From Schlesneria paludicola DSM 18645 (GTDB lineage Bacteria > Planctomycetota > Planctomycetia > Planctomycetales > Planctomycetaceae): a stretch of DNA of 51,411 nucleotides. Position numbers and translations under genes: made by a program. A model generated the notes under the pieces. It made no database searches and was not told the DNA's origin. It saw nothing but the letters and a program-made list of their open reading frames with translations. Location of the stretch: assembly GCA_945869955.1 (NCBI GenBank), contig CAMBQP010000010.1, forward strand, positions 1 to 51,411, written 5' to 3'. Within the stretch, counting starts at the first letter, position 1. Every line of letters starts with the position of its first letter. Positions 24,150 to 33,260 of this stretch are shown here, piece after piece.

Positions 24150-27100
24150 AGGTGGCGTTGCCTCCGAGTTTGATCAGGTTGACCAGTTCGGTGGTGGACA
24201 TCTTTCCTGCAGCATCAGTCCCTTCCAAAATTCCGGCCACCAAACCTCGTTTGTCGGCGTGCAATTTCAAAATCTGCTCTTCGATGGTCTCTTTGGCGAC
24301 CAGACGATAGACCGTGACTGGGCGGGTCTGGCCGATCCGGTGGGCACGATCAGTCGCCTGATCCTCCACGGCGGGATTCCACCACGGATCGAGATGCACG
24401 ACGTAATCGGCCCCGGTCAGGTTCAGGCCGGTTCCACCCGCCTTGAGTGAAATGAGGAACAGTTCTCCCTCACCGTTTTGAAAGGCGTCGACCGCTTGTT
24501 GGCGCTTTTTCACGGGGGTTGCACCGTCGAGGTACTGGTAGGAAATCTTCCGTTCGTCGAGTGCCTCACGTACCAGAGCCAGGTGTTGGGTGAACTGGCT
24601 GAAGACGAGGGCGCGGTGTTTTCCTTCTCGCAGTTCGTCGACCGTATCGAGAAACAGATCTAACTTGGCGGACGACAGTTTCCACGTTTTATCCACCAGT
24701 CGGGGATGGCAGGCGAGTTGACGCAATCGGGTTAGTGCGGCCAAGACCTGGAACCGCTGGTCTTTTTCCGAACCATCGATGATGTTGGTGAGATTGGTTA
24801 CGGCCCACATGCGGGCATCTTCGTAGACGCGACGTTCCGCTTTGGAAAGCTCGGCAGTCAGTTGGATCTCGGTTCGAGAGGGCAATTCGGTCAGAACTTC
24901 ACTTTTGGTTCGACGCAAAATGAAGGGGCGAATCACGCGTGAGAGTGCCTGCTTGCGTGCGAGATCTTTTCCCTTCTCGATCGGATCAGCAAAGACTTCG
25001 CGAAAACGCTCCCAGCTACCGAACAATCCAGGAGCGACCCCTCGGAACAGACTCCACAGATCCCCGAGATGGTTTTCCGCCGGGGTTCCGGTCAGGGCGA
25101 GTCGCCAGTCGGCCTGAATTTCTCGGACCGCTTGCGAGGTTTTCGTCTGACTGTTCTTAATCGCTTGGGCTTCATCCAGCACTAACGTTCCCCAGCTGAT
25201 TTGACTCAGTTCTGCGGCATGCTGCTGCAGCAGGTGATAGCTGGTAATCAGCAAATCACCAGGTTCCAGCGTCTGCAGGAACTCGACTCGGTCAGTGTCC
25301 CGGTACAGTATCGGGCGGAGCGTTGGCGCAAACCGTTCTACTTCACGAACCCAGTTGAATCCGACCGAGACCGGTGCCACCACGAGGATGGGTCCTTTGT
25401 CGCGTCGATCGAGCAGCACGGCAATGGCCTGCAGTGTTTTGCCCAGTCCCATATCATCGGCCAGGCAGCCACCGACCCCCCATTCGGCCAGTCGTCTGAG
25501 CCACTTGTAGCCGTCGACTTGATAGTCCCGTAATTCCGCCATCAAGGTGGTGGGGACAACCGGATCCAGATCGCTTGCCAGTTGCAGGCGTTTGAGTGAA
25601 TCTCGCCACTTTTTGCTCGCTTTGAGCGTGACGTCATCATTGAAGAGTTCTGCGAGCAGGGGGGCTGCTGTCGCGTTGAACTCGAGCTTGCCACGGTTGG
25701 AATGGATCATATCGGTCACGCTCGACAAGCGATCACGAAACTCTTTCGAGATGGCGGCAAACTGTCCTTTGCCCAGATCGAGATATCGGCGGCCCCCTTT
25801 GAGTGCTTCGAGCAACGCCACCAGCGGAAAATCGATTCCGCCGAGATTGACCGAGCCGGTCAGTCCAAACCAGTCGTGCTTGTCTTTGACTTCGACCCGC
25901 AAGGCGGACGGCGAGACTTCGCCCAGCACGCGCATCTGGCGATGCGTTTGATTTTCGGGCCAGAGGACGAGGGGATCATTTTCGGGGCGGGCTCGCAGGG
26001 CATCGAGCAGATCGAGGACATCATCATCAGCTGCGATCGACCAGGTCGATTGGGACAAACTGGTATGACGGTTCAGAAACAGTTCGGATGCCAGCGATTC
26101 CGCGCGTGTCCGTTCGTCATGAAAGTCGCGACGGACTTGAATCCGTACCTGATCTTTTTGACCCGCAATTTCTTTCGGTCCGTCGCCAGGGGCGAAAAAG
26201 CTTCCCCCGGGCGCCGGTTGAACCTGGATTTGAACCGTGGCCCCTGATGTCTCGCCTGGAGTCAAACGACAGATCAAATGTTCAGCGGCGGGGATGAATT
26301 CCCCCCTGAGTGATTCGGGGAGACGAACTGGGAATTTCGCTTCGAGCGCGGGGATCCGTTTGAGAAACTCGGCCTGGACCTGCGGGGGGATTTGGGGTTT
26401 TTCCGACAGCAGACTTTTGGCCAGTTTCCACGTTTCGTAACTGGCACGAACCACGAAAATCTGGCCCTCGGTGGGATGACAGACAAATCCCGTTTCACCG
26501 TTACCGATCGAAAAGTAAGGAAATTCCTTTAAGCTCCGACCGTCGATCGCTGGGACAAGGTCCCAATTTGTTCCCGATTCTTCGAGCTGCAAACCCAATT
26601 GGGCTCGTTGAACCGTGACGGGAGTCGATTCAAAAAACACGAGCGGGTGTCCAACCAGGTTGTCGAGTAACTGCCCAATTTGATCGGTGGTTGGCCCCCA
26701 ATAACGGCCCCCTCCCTGCTGAATCACCTTCCGATCAACGTGCCCGAGCTCCAAATGACTGATCGCACCGACTTCATCCCAGCGGATGATTTTTCCCTTA
26801 TTCCAGCCTCCCCGTTTACCGGGAGTTTGTTCGACAGGGTCCAGCGAGAAGGTTTCAAAAGTACTGGGCGTCATCCGCCAGACAAGTCGCGATTTGACTT
26901 CATCCTTGACCAATACGGGGTCGACGGTTTTATGACTGAGGAAATCATCCAGGGACCTGAGCGCCACCGCCCACGTCGGTTCGGCTTCGCCGAGGATGGC
27001 CACGGCTAAATCCGACTTAGGATCCGAGAACTTCGCCTTCAGGACTATCAGCGCGGCATAGGTATGCTCACACAAAAACCGATTTTGAGATCGGACACAA

Positions 27101-27429
27101 GTACAGATGAGCCGCAGATCGAGTGATTTATCGAATGGCGCATTGAATAAGAGCGTCACCTGGGTTGCTTTTTGTTTTTTTTGCGTAACGGATCTGGGTA
27201 TCTGGGGGCTGTAAGAGAATAACAATGCACAGGGATCAGTGGATAATGCGATGCTCGCCAAAATGGCATTCGACGTAATCGCTGTATACTTGAGATGAAC
27301 CGAGTGATTATTCAAATTCCCCGAGATCTGTCGCAACCAGTTTAGACGTGCCTGCTCGCGATTAGCTCCCTCGGCATTCAATTTGGAGAGGACCGTGCTG
27401 GTTGCTTTCGGAGTGGCCATGGGCATCAT
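24148..27429 (-). CDS. SNF2-family DNA-dependent ATPase/helicase with SWIM zinc finger
   Basis: The 1093-residue protein has a SWIM-type zinc finger near residue 110-125 (CTCVRSQNRFLCEHTYAAL; pattern CxC...CxH). A long middle region (150-610) follows, and then the SNF2 motor. LADDMGLGKTLQAIAVLLD (Walker A, about 655-673), LVVAPVSVGFNWVREVERF, TLVLDEAQAIKNSQTKTSQA (DEAQ-like Walker B) and LALTGTPAENHLGDLWSLF come first. The C-terminal lobe has LVFSQFTQHL, FLISLKAGGTGLNLTGADYV and QATDRAHRIGQTRPV. Such bacterial Snf2/RapA-like proteins remodel nucleic acid-protein complexes; the specific role is unknown. Three ATGs lie within the first nine bases after 27429, so the exact start is open. The ExbD/toroid pair lies upstream on the same strand after a 100-bp gap. 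Confidence 0.9.
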   Translation of the reverse strand: MMPMATPKATSTVLSKLNAEGANREQARLNWLRQISGNLNNHSVHLKYTAITSNAILASIALSTDPCALLFSYSPQIPRSVTQKKQKATQVTLLFNAPFDKSLDLRLICTCVRSQNRFLCEHTYAALIVLKAKFSDPKSDLAVAILGEAEPTWAVALRSLDDFLSHKTVDPVLVKDEVKSRLVWRMTPSTFETFSLDPVEQTPGKRGGWNKGKIIRWDEVGAISHLELGHVDRKVIQQGGGRYWGPTTDQIGQLLDNLVGHPLVFFESTPVTVQRAQLGLQLEESGTNWDLVPAIDGRSLKEFPYFSIGNGETGFVCHPTEGQIFVVRASYETWKLAKSLLSEKPQIPPQVQAEFLKRIPALEAKFPVRLPESLRGEFIPAAEHLICRLTPGETSGATVQIQVQPAPGGSFFAPGDGPKEIAGQKDQVRIQVRRDFHDERTRAESLASELFLNRHTSLSQSTWSIAADDDVLDLLDALRARPENDPLVLWPENQTHRQMRVLGEVSPSALRVEVKDKHDWFGLTGSVNLGGIDFPLVALLEALKGGRRYLDLGKGQFAAISKEFRDRLSSVTDMIHSNRGKLEFNATAAPLLAELFNDDVTLKASKKWRDSLKRLQLASDLDPVVPTTLMAELRDYQVDGYKWLRRLAEWGVGGCLADDMGLGKTLQAIAVLLDRRDKGPILVVAPVSVGFNWVREVERFAPTLRPILYRDTDRVEFLQTLEPGDLLITSYHLLQQHAAELSQISWGTLVLDEAQAIKNSQTKTSQAVREIQADWRLALTGTPAENHLGDLWSLFRGVAPGLFGSWERFREVFADPIEKGKDLARKQALSRVIRPFILRRTKSEVLTELPSRTEIQLTAELSKAERRVYEDARMWAVTNLTNIIDGSEKDQRFQVLAALTRLRQLACHPRLVDKTWKLSSAKLDLFLDTVDELREGKHRALVFSQFTQHLALVREALDERKISYQYLDGATPVKKRQQAVDAFQNGEGELFLISLKAGGTGLNLTGADYVVHLDPWWNPAVEDQATDRAHRIGQTRPVTVYRLVAKETIEEQILKLHADKRGLVAGILEGTDAAGKMSTTELVNLIKLGGNAT

Positions 27430-27528
27430 GCCTGATTCAAGAGTTCGTCATTCGGGACATCGATTGTCCTCCCTTGTAATACGAACATCCCTCATTTTCC
27501 AGCGATTCTAGGCTGTTTTTTGCCCTCT

Positions 27529-29754
27529 TCACGGATCTGTGTCGGTTTTTGCGATTGATGTATAGCGGTAATAGACTTCCAGGCACATGGTGCTGAGTGC
27601 GGTCGAATAAAGTCGTCCGCCAATTCCGGCCCATTTTCCTTTGGGGTCCCAGCTCCCTGCCAGCGGCCCCTCTGTCCGCTGCTGGGAAATCAGCAGATCG
27701 CGCAGCGACTTGTTCCACTCTTGCCAGACATCGTCGTCAAGGTGGTGCATCGCGAGTGTGCCATAGTACCAGTAATATTCGTCGTAGGCGGTGATGCGTG
27801 GCAGGTGTTTTCGGAGATATTCTTCGGCCTCCTGGCTGGCGGCATCCTTGGTCCGTACGGCAAACATCTGGCGACAGAACAGCGCCTCGGCGGTCATGGC
27901 GGGAGTTGGGGGATCCTGGGGGCGATATCCGGCCAGTCCCCCCTGTTTCCCGCGACCTCGCGCTTCCAGAAATTTCACCATCCCCCGGCGTGTCTCTTCC
28001 GGCACCGGGATCCCGGCATTCACCGCGCTTTTCAAGGCCATTAACTGCCAGCCAAACATGCTCATATCACTCTCGGCGCTTTCGCCTCCCCGGCCGTAAC
28101 GCCAGCCTCCGTCATCATTTTGAAAGGCCGAGATCAGCATGACTCCCCGCCGGACGGCATTCCGCAATTCCGGAAAATCCGTGGCATTGCTTTGCATGGC
28201 ATACGCTTCGGCCAGAGCAAACGTGGCAATCGCGTGGCAATAATTCTGGTCGTAGCGCGTCGCTTTGCCACCCAGGTAGCCGTTCTTGGATTGCTGGGCG
28301 ATCAGCCAATTCAGACCGCGGCGTACCTCGGATGTATAAGGGCCTTTCTCGTGCGTATAGCCCGCACCAAGAAACGAAAGAACCACCAAGCCGCTTACCC
28401 CCGAATCGGCAAATTTTCCTCCCCCAGCGCGATCTTGTCCCTGCGGATCGACTTTGACGGCCCCTCCACCATGTCGGGCGGCGGACCAGTGTCCATCGGG
28501 TTCTTGAATACTCGCCAGCCATTTTAAACTGTTTTCAACGGCTCGCTCAGACTCTTCTGTTCCACCGTGTTTTAATGCGCTGGCCATTCGCTGACCCGAG
28601 GTTCTGGCCTGATACGTTTCTGCCGCGCGAGCGGGAGCACGTGGCAGCGTCGGTGTATTGGGTTTCACAAACGCGGGAGCAGGCGATTCTTCCAAACGCT
28701 CCGCAGAACCCGTGCTCTTCAGTGACCGATCCTCGACTGATGATCGACTGATCGACGTGGCCGCACTGGCGACAGCAGTTCGCTTGGGAATCTCATCACT
28801 GGTTTCTACGGAGGGACTCGCCGTTCGATTCATCCGTTCGGTTCGTTTGACGGCAGGGCTTTTCGTGGCGACCGCGGGTCGATCGGTTGAAGTCTTCGGG
28901 GACGCCTCGATCACCGCGACTGCTCCGGGAGTTTCGACTCGACGTACCGTTTCGGATTGTTGATCAGCCAGCGGATGCGGCGGGGCATCCAGGTTGTATT
29001 CAGACGGCAACATCATGGAGACCCCTTCGTCAAGATGGGGGGTGCTCTGCGAGGAAATTCCGCGCTGAAATTCAGGACGCGTTGCCGACTCATCCGCTGC
29101 AGCAGCGCGTGAGATCGTCGTCCGATTGGCTCGTTTGACCCCCGCTTCTGGTCGCGACTGAGCGGTCGGTTCATCAAAGGTCCTGGCGGTGGAACTGGCG
29201 ACCGTCGGCGTGCTCCCGATGGACTGTTCGAGTACAGGCGAGGTTTCCTGAGATTGGTCCAAAAATTCGGGGAACTCGGGTGCAACCACGGTTTCCGGTA
29301 CGCTGTCTCGCTGCGGTGAGGTCATTTCCTCGATCAAATCGTCCCGATTCATTCGGGACACATTTCGGGGGTCTCGGGTGAGGGGCGACTCGATTTTTGT
29401 GACCCCCTCATGGAAAATCGGCAACCGATTGGATCCGTCGCGTGGTGCGATATCCTCTTGATCCACAAACGTGATCGGAATCTGCAGTTCTGGCTCGTTT
29501 GGCTCACCCACGGGACGACGCGGGTAGCTTTCGGCCACGGTGACCCACCCCAAGCCAAAACATCCGTGTAGCACCAACGAAAGAAAAAAGGATTTTGCGG
29601 ACGTGTTATGGTCACCATAACGCGTTCCCCATAACGAGAAGAGATGTACGGTCGCAAAGACCGAGAGTGCCGCGAGCGCCAGTCGCAGCACGACACCACC
29701 TGCGGTCATTCCACCGGTACTGACCAAGATCATTTCCAGCAATCGTGTCGGCAT
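27529..29754 (-). CDS. Membrane-anchored squalene-cyclase-like (alpha/alpha toroid) protein
   Basis: The 741-residue protein starts with two likely membrane helices (VVLRLALAALSVFATVHLF, about 21-40, and SFFLSLVLHGCFGLGWVTV, about 54-73). A disordered, Ser/Thr/Pro/Arg-rich segment (about 90-390) follows, and then an alpha/alpha-toroid domain with prenyltransferase/squalene-oxidase repeats. Examples are NSLKWLASIQEPDGHW, RGLNWLIAQQSKNGYLGG and LISAFQNDDGGWRYGR. I see no DxDD motif as used by squalene-hopene cyclases, so it is probably not a cyclase; the domain may bind a ligand or glycan. The ATG overlaps the stop of the upstream exbD-like gene by one base (TGATG), so the two are almost certainly translated together. 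Confidence 0.82.
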   Translation of the reverse strand: MPTRLLEMILVSTGGMTAGGVVLRLALAALSVFATVHLFSLWGTRYGDHNTSAKSFFLSLVLHGCFGLGWVTVAESYPRRPVGEPNEPELQIPITFVDQEDIAPRDGSNRLPIFHEGVTKIESPLTRDPRNVSRMNRDDLIEEMTSPQRDSVPETVVAPEFPEFLDQSQETSPVLEQSIGSTPTVASSTARTFDEPTAQSRPEAGVKRANRTTISRAAAADESATRPEFQRGISSQSTPHLDEGVSMMLPSEYNLDAPPHPLADQQSETVRRVETPGAVAVIEASPKTSTDRPAVATKSPAVKRTERMNRTASPSVETSDEIPKRTAVASAATSISRSSVEDRSLKSTGSAERLEESPAPAFVKPNTPTLPRAPARAAETYQARTSGQRMASALKHGGTEESERAVENSLKWLASIQEPDGHWSAARHGGGAVKVDPQGQDRAGGGKFADSGVSGLVVLSFLGAGYTHEKGPYTSEVRRGLNWLIAQQSKNGYLGGKATRYDQNYCHAIATFALAEAYAMQSNATDFPELRNAVRRGVMLISAFQNDDGGWRYGRGGESAESDMSMFGWQLMALKSAVNAGIPVPEETRRGMVKFLEARGRGKQGGLAGYRPQDPPTPAMTAEALFCRQMFAVRTKDAASQEAEEYLRKHLPRITAYDEYYWYYGTLAMHHLDDDVWQEWNKSLRDLLISQQRTEGPLAGSWDPKGKWAGIGGRLYSTALSTMCLEVYYRYTSIAKTDTDP

Positions 29755-30173
29755 CAGTTCCCTTTCGGTTTGGGGATATGAGCGACCGAGACGTGCTTAA
29801 TTCCCGCTTCTTTACAGGCCGAAAACACGTCCATCACCAATTGGTATTCACAACGGCCATCTCCCCGAATTACCACCGCCTGGTTGGGAAATGCAATCCG
29901 CGAGGCATCCAGCAAGACTCGCAAGGAACTCAGACTGAGATCCTCGTCTTTCACTTTGATTTTTCCTTCGAGGTCAACATTCACAATAATGTCATCCGGT
30001 TGACCTGATAAGGCAAAGTTTTCTGCGACACTGGGCAATTGGATCCCCGTTTGTCGCTCTTCTTCTGCAAACTTGGTTCCCACCATGAAAAAGATGATGA
30101 GCAACATCACGACATCCAGCATGGATGTCAGGTTGATCGTCGGCTCTTCCAGTGGTTCGGTTTTAAGAGGCAT
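29754..30173 (-). CDS. ExbD/TolR-family protein without an adjacent ExbB
   Basis: The 139-residue protein has the ExbD/TolR layout: a short cytoplasmic N-terminus, one membrane helix INLTSMLDVVMLLIIFFMV (about residues 13-31) with the conserved proton-pathway Asp, and a periplasmic domain with VDLEGKIKVKDEDLSL and VVIRGDGRCEYQLVMDVFSA. ExbD/TolR subunits work with a five-helix ExbB/TolQ/MotA-type partner to turn proton flow into force. No such partner is in this transcription unit; upstream lies a divergent PQQ-propeller gene. The overlap with the toroid gene suggests that gene's product is the force-receiving partner or scaffold; this is inference. Confidence 0.88.
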   Translation of the reverse strand: MPLKTEPLEEPTINLTSMLDVVMLLIIFFMVGTKFAEEERQTGIQLPSVAENFALSGQPDDIIVNVDLEGKIKVKDEDLSLSSLRVLLDASRIAFPNQAVVIRGDGRCEYQLVMDVFSACKEAGIKHVSVAHIPKPKGN

Positions 30174-30659
30174 CCAATTTGCCAGTGCTGATGGAGGGGC
30201 TGGCGATTGCTCAACTTGAGTCCGTTTCGCAGGAATTTACTGGAAACAACACAAATCGCTCAATTGCGCACGATCGGTTAGGTCTTCGTGAAAGTCTCAC
30301 CGAACAGGGTGTGGAATTTGCGAATGCGCCTTTATCATAGCAGATCGTCAATTCTGGCAAGAGATCATGAGTGGTGCTGGCAAGTTGCCGAATCTCACGG
30401 CGATTTGTCACGGGTTCAAGCACCACGGGTCCCCATTTGCGGCAGCCGGATGGGATGATGTCATTTTCCCGCCAGGGAATGAAAGTGTGGGGGTTGCGAA
30501 AGTGCATCGATGGCAACAAATCACTACAATCGGAGCGGGTGAACGATGTCGGCACCCCTTTCATCGTCAAGTTCGTGATCAGGTGAAACGGAGCGAACCG
30601 AACGCTTGGTTTTGCAGGCGGATTTGCTGACAGTTACGAAATTTCCATCGAGGTTTTCC
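30174..30659. other. 485-bp spacer between divergent exbD-like and PQQ-propeller genes
   Basis: There is no recognised gene. A 119-codon minus-strand frame (30211-30570) and shorter plus-strand frames overlap each other and show no family motif, so I do not call them. No repeat or hairpin stands out. Confidence 0.45.
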
Positions 30660-31895
30660 ATGATGACTCGAATTGCGCTGGTGTTGATGGCCATTGTCGG
30701 GCAGATCCCTGTGGCATCGGTACGTGGCGACGATTGGCCGCAGATTCTCGGACCCAATCGCAACGGCATCGCACAAGACCAGCAACTGGCCGAAAAATGG
30801 GCCGGAGGGAAACCCAAAAAGGTCTGGGAAAGTCCGATCGGATCGGGTTTTGCCGGTGTTGCGGTGGCCAACAATCAAGTGGTCCTGTTCCATCGAGAAA
30901 AATCCAATGACCAGCTTTCGTCTTTTGCTGCCGACTCGGGCAAACCCCTCTGGACGACCTCGTTTCCCTCCAACTTTCAACCTCAGATTGTCGAAGACGA
31001 TGGTCCTCGTGCTGTACCAACCATTGATCAGGGAAACGTTTACGCCTATTCGGCGACCGGAAAATTGTACTGTGTTGATTTGAAAACCGGCGAAAAACGC
31101 TGGGAACGGGCCACCCATGAAGACTTTGGTGCCAATGGGGGATACTTTGGTGCCGGTTCATCGCCGCTGGTTGACGAAAAACAGGTCATTGTCATCGTCG
31201 GCGGGGATAAAAAAGGGGCTGGAGTCGTCGCCTTTGACAGCGATTCGGGCAAAACCGTCTGGTCCGCCGTGAATGATCAGGCGAGCTACTCGGCCCCAGT
31301 CATCACCACGATTAATAACACGCGGCACCTACTCTGTATTACGCGACTCAACTTCGTGTCGCTGGATCCGAGCAGTGGGAAAGAGCGATTTCGGACCCCC
31401 TTCGGCCAGCGAGGCCCCACTGTGAATGGTGCGATCCCGGTGATTTCCGGGGGGAATGTGTTGCTCACCGCCAGTTATGGGATTGGAGCCCAGTGGCTGG
31501 CGATTTCGCCAGAAAAAGTCGAAGTCGTCTGGAATGAAGAAATTCTTGCGGGTCAGTACGCGACACCAATCCTGCACGAAGGAGCGATTTATGCCGTTGA
31601 TGGACGGCAGGATGGTGGGCCGATTGCCCTGAAATGCTTTGACCCCGTGACCCGCAAGCTGTTCTGGTCCGAATCGCTACCCGAGTATGCCACGTTGATT
31701 GGTGCGGATGGAAAACTCCTCGTCATGCAAACCAATGGGACCTTAAAACTTGTCAGCCTGACTCGTTCCCGGTTTCAGCAACTGGGATCGGCGTCACTGG
31801 TTTCCGGCAAGACTCGAGCCTTGCCCGCCTTGGCTCAGGGGCGAATCTACATCCGGAACGAAAAAACGCTCGCTTGCTTTGATCTCTCGAAGTGA
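30660..31895 (+). CDS. PQQ-like beta-propeller protein, exported
   Basis: The ATG at 30660, six bases after GAGG, gives 411 residues with a signal peptide (MTRIALVLMAIVGQIPVASV). The mature protein starts with DDWPQILGPNRNGIA, the typical opening of planctomycete outer-membrane-assembly/PQQ-propeller proteins. It continues with blades such as VVLFHREKSNDQLSSFAADS, VYAYSATGKLYCVDLKTGEK and VVAFDSDSGKTVWSAV. Similar BamB-like or PQQ-dehydrogenase-like propellers are frequent in this phylum, and here the residues for true quinoprotein catalysis are not evident. It is probably periplasmic with a scaffolding or unknown role. The Gfo/Idh-like gene follows after 56 bp. Confidence 0.85.
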   Translation: MMTRIALVLMAIVGQIPVASVRGDDWPQILGPNRNGIAQDQQLAEKWAGGKPKKVWESPIGSGFAGVAVANNQVVLFHREKSNDQLSSFAADSGKPLWTTSFPSNFQPQIVEDDGPRAVPTIDQGNVYAYSATGKLYCVDLKTGEKRWERATHEDFGANGGYFGAGSSPLVDEKQVIVIVGGDKKGAGVVAFDSDSGKTVWSAVNDQASYSAPVITTINNTRHLLCITRLNFVSLDPSSGKERFRTPFGQRGPTVNGAIPVISGGNVLLTASYGIGAQWLAISPEKVEVVWNEEILAGQYATPILHEGAIYAVDGRQDGGPIALKCFDPVTRKLFWSESLPEYATLIGADGKLLVMQTNGTLKLVSLTRSRFQQLGSASLVSGKTRALPALAQGRIYIRNEKTLACFDLSK

Positions 31896-31913
31896 GATTC
31901 GATCGGCGGAACT

Positions 31914-31941
31914 GTCAACGGGTAGAAGTCAACGGGTAGAA
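31914..31941. repeat. 14-bp tandem duplication in a gene gap
   Basis: GTCAACGGGTAGAA occurs at 31914-31927 and again at 31928-31941, between the propeller stop (31895) and the start of the next gene (31952). Confidence 0.92.
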
Positions 31942-31951
31942 ATGGACGATC

Positions 31952-33172
31952 ATGCGATTTGCGCTGTTATGTGACGACCCGCTCGCCTTGCCGATTGTGG
32001 AGTCGTTGAATTCCCAGGTGGACGGCCAACGCTTAACCCATGCGGTCCGAATCACGCCTGAGGCCGACTTGCTGCTGCATGGTCTGACCGATCTGCGCTT
32101 TGTTGAGCACTGGGAAGACTTGTTAGTGTCGAAGGAAATCGATGCGGTGATTATCGGCGGCAAGCACCCCAAAATCCTTGAAGGGGCCAAACAAATTGCC
32201 ACTGCCGGGATCCCGATCCTGTTTATCCCCCAAGCGGAACAGGGATCGACTCTGGCCTATGAACTGAGCCTCATCCACGACGATAATCAGGTGTTGCTCT
32301 GGCCACTTTTCTGGCACCGGTTTGATCAGGGGGCCCTGCGGTTAAAGCGCGCGATGAGCGACGGAGAGCTTGGTCAAATCCAGTTCCTGCAGTTGCAGCG
32401 TACGATTCCGATCTTAACCCCTGGGACGCCGATTTCTCAGTCGCAGGTGGATGGCGAGTTACTCCACGACATTGATCTCCCTCGTTGGCTGGCAGGTGAC
32501 TACGATCAGGTGACAGGCCTGCGGACTGCGGCGACCAGCGAGGGACTCCAGATGCAAAGTGTCGTGCTGGCTGGACGGGGTTTGCCCGAGTCGAATTGGT
32601 CGATCAGCGGGAGCCCCGGTTTGGCTGAATGGAAACTGATCGTCCGCGGAGACCTGGGAGTGGCCACACTGACCCGCGACGGAAACTCGCGGCGATGGAT
32701 TTTTGAATCGAAACAGGAACGAGTCGAAGGGGACCGCCAGCAAACCGCTCGCGAGGCCCTTTCTGCCTTTGCCCACTCCCTCAGCCTGTCTCGTGAGTCT
32801 GTTCCTGCCACTTCCTCTTCAGCGAATGTCGCACGGGGCAGTCTCTGGGGGGACTTGGTGAAATGCTTTGAAACCATCGACGCGACCCATCGTTCTGTTC
32901 GTCGCCGCCGAACCATCGAGCTGCATTTTGAACCGATGTCAGAACGGGCGATTTTCAAAACACAAATGACCGCCATCGGCTGTGCGCTGCTGGTTGCCAC
33001 GTTTCTGTTGACGCTGGTTTACCTGGGAATCGCCAGCCTGATACCACTTCCCGGTTATGCCTTAATCGGACTTCGTGCCCTGGTGTTTGGCCCATTGGTC
33101 CTGTTTCTACTGGCCCAAATCCTGCTCCCTTTAACACGACCTTCCTCCGCCGAGAAAACCTCGACGCGTTGA
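31952..33172 (+). CDS. Membrane-tethered Gfo/Idh/MocA-like protein with degenerate nucleotide-binding site
   Basis: The 406-residue protein resembles Gfo/Idh/MocA oxidoreductases in its overall plan: an N-terminal Rossmann-like half (IDAVIIGGKHPKILEGAKQI, AGIPILFIPQAEQG) and a C-terminal half with GELLHDIDLPRWLAGDYDQV (the HxxD-like helix where such enzymes hold catalytic residues). However, the N-terminus reads MRFALLCDDPLALPIVESL and lacks the GxGxxG loop. Two hydrophobic helices (about 333-355 and 367-390; IGCALLVATFLLTLVYLGIA) end the protein. It may therefore be a membrane-bound, cofactor-poor relative rather than a soluble dehydrogenase. It follows the PQQ-propeller gene after 56 bp, suggesting one operon. 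Confidence 0.68.
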   Translation: MRFALLCDDPLALPIVESLNSQVDGQRLTHAVRITPEADLLLHGLTDLRFVEHWEDLLVSKEIDAVIIGGKHPKILEGAKQIATAGIPILFIPQAEQGSTLAYELSLIHDDNQVLLWPLFWHRFDQGALRLKRAMSDGELGQIQFLQLQRTIPILTPGTPISQSQVDGELLHDIDLPRWLAGDYDQVTGLRTAATSEGLQMQSVVLAGRGLPESNWSISGSPGLAEWKLIVRGDLGVATLTRDGNSRRWIFESKQERVEGDRQQTAREALSAFAHSLSLSRESVPATSSSANVARGSLWGDLVKCFETIDATHRSVRRRRTIELHFEPMSERAIFKTQMTAIGCALLVATFLLTLVYLGIASLIPLPGYALIGLRALVFGPLVLFLLAQILLPLTRPSSAEKTSTR

Positions 33173-33232
33173 CCATCTGCCGCTGCGGGATGGTTCCCAG
33201 CGTGATCGTCCGCGCTTGATCGTCCGCAGGGA

Positions 33233-33260
33233 GCGACGATATCAGGGCGACGATATCAGG
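33233..33260. repeat. 14-bp tandem duplication spanning a stop codon
   Basis: GCGACGATATCAGG occurs at 33233-33246 and 33247-33260, with the start of a third copy after it. The second copy contains the stop (TCA on plus, 33256-33258) of the minus-strand hydrolase. Upstream, TGATCGTCCGC is also duplicated with a 14-bp period (from about 33203). Confidence 0.9.

Noticed and set aside
24684..24700. DnaA-box-like TTATCCACC
   Set aside because: A single one-mismatch copy inside the SNF2 helicase coding sequence; no cluster is present, so no origin is called.
30211..30570. 119-codon minus-strand frame as a possible gene
   Set aside because: No motif, no ribosome site, and its composition looks like non-coding spacer; plus-strand frames overlap it equally well.
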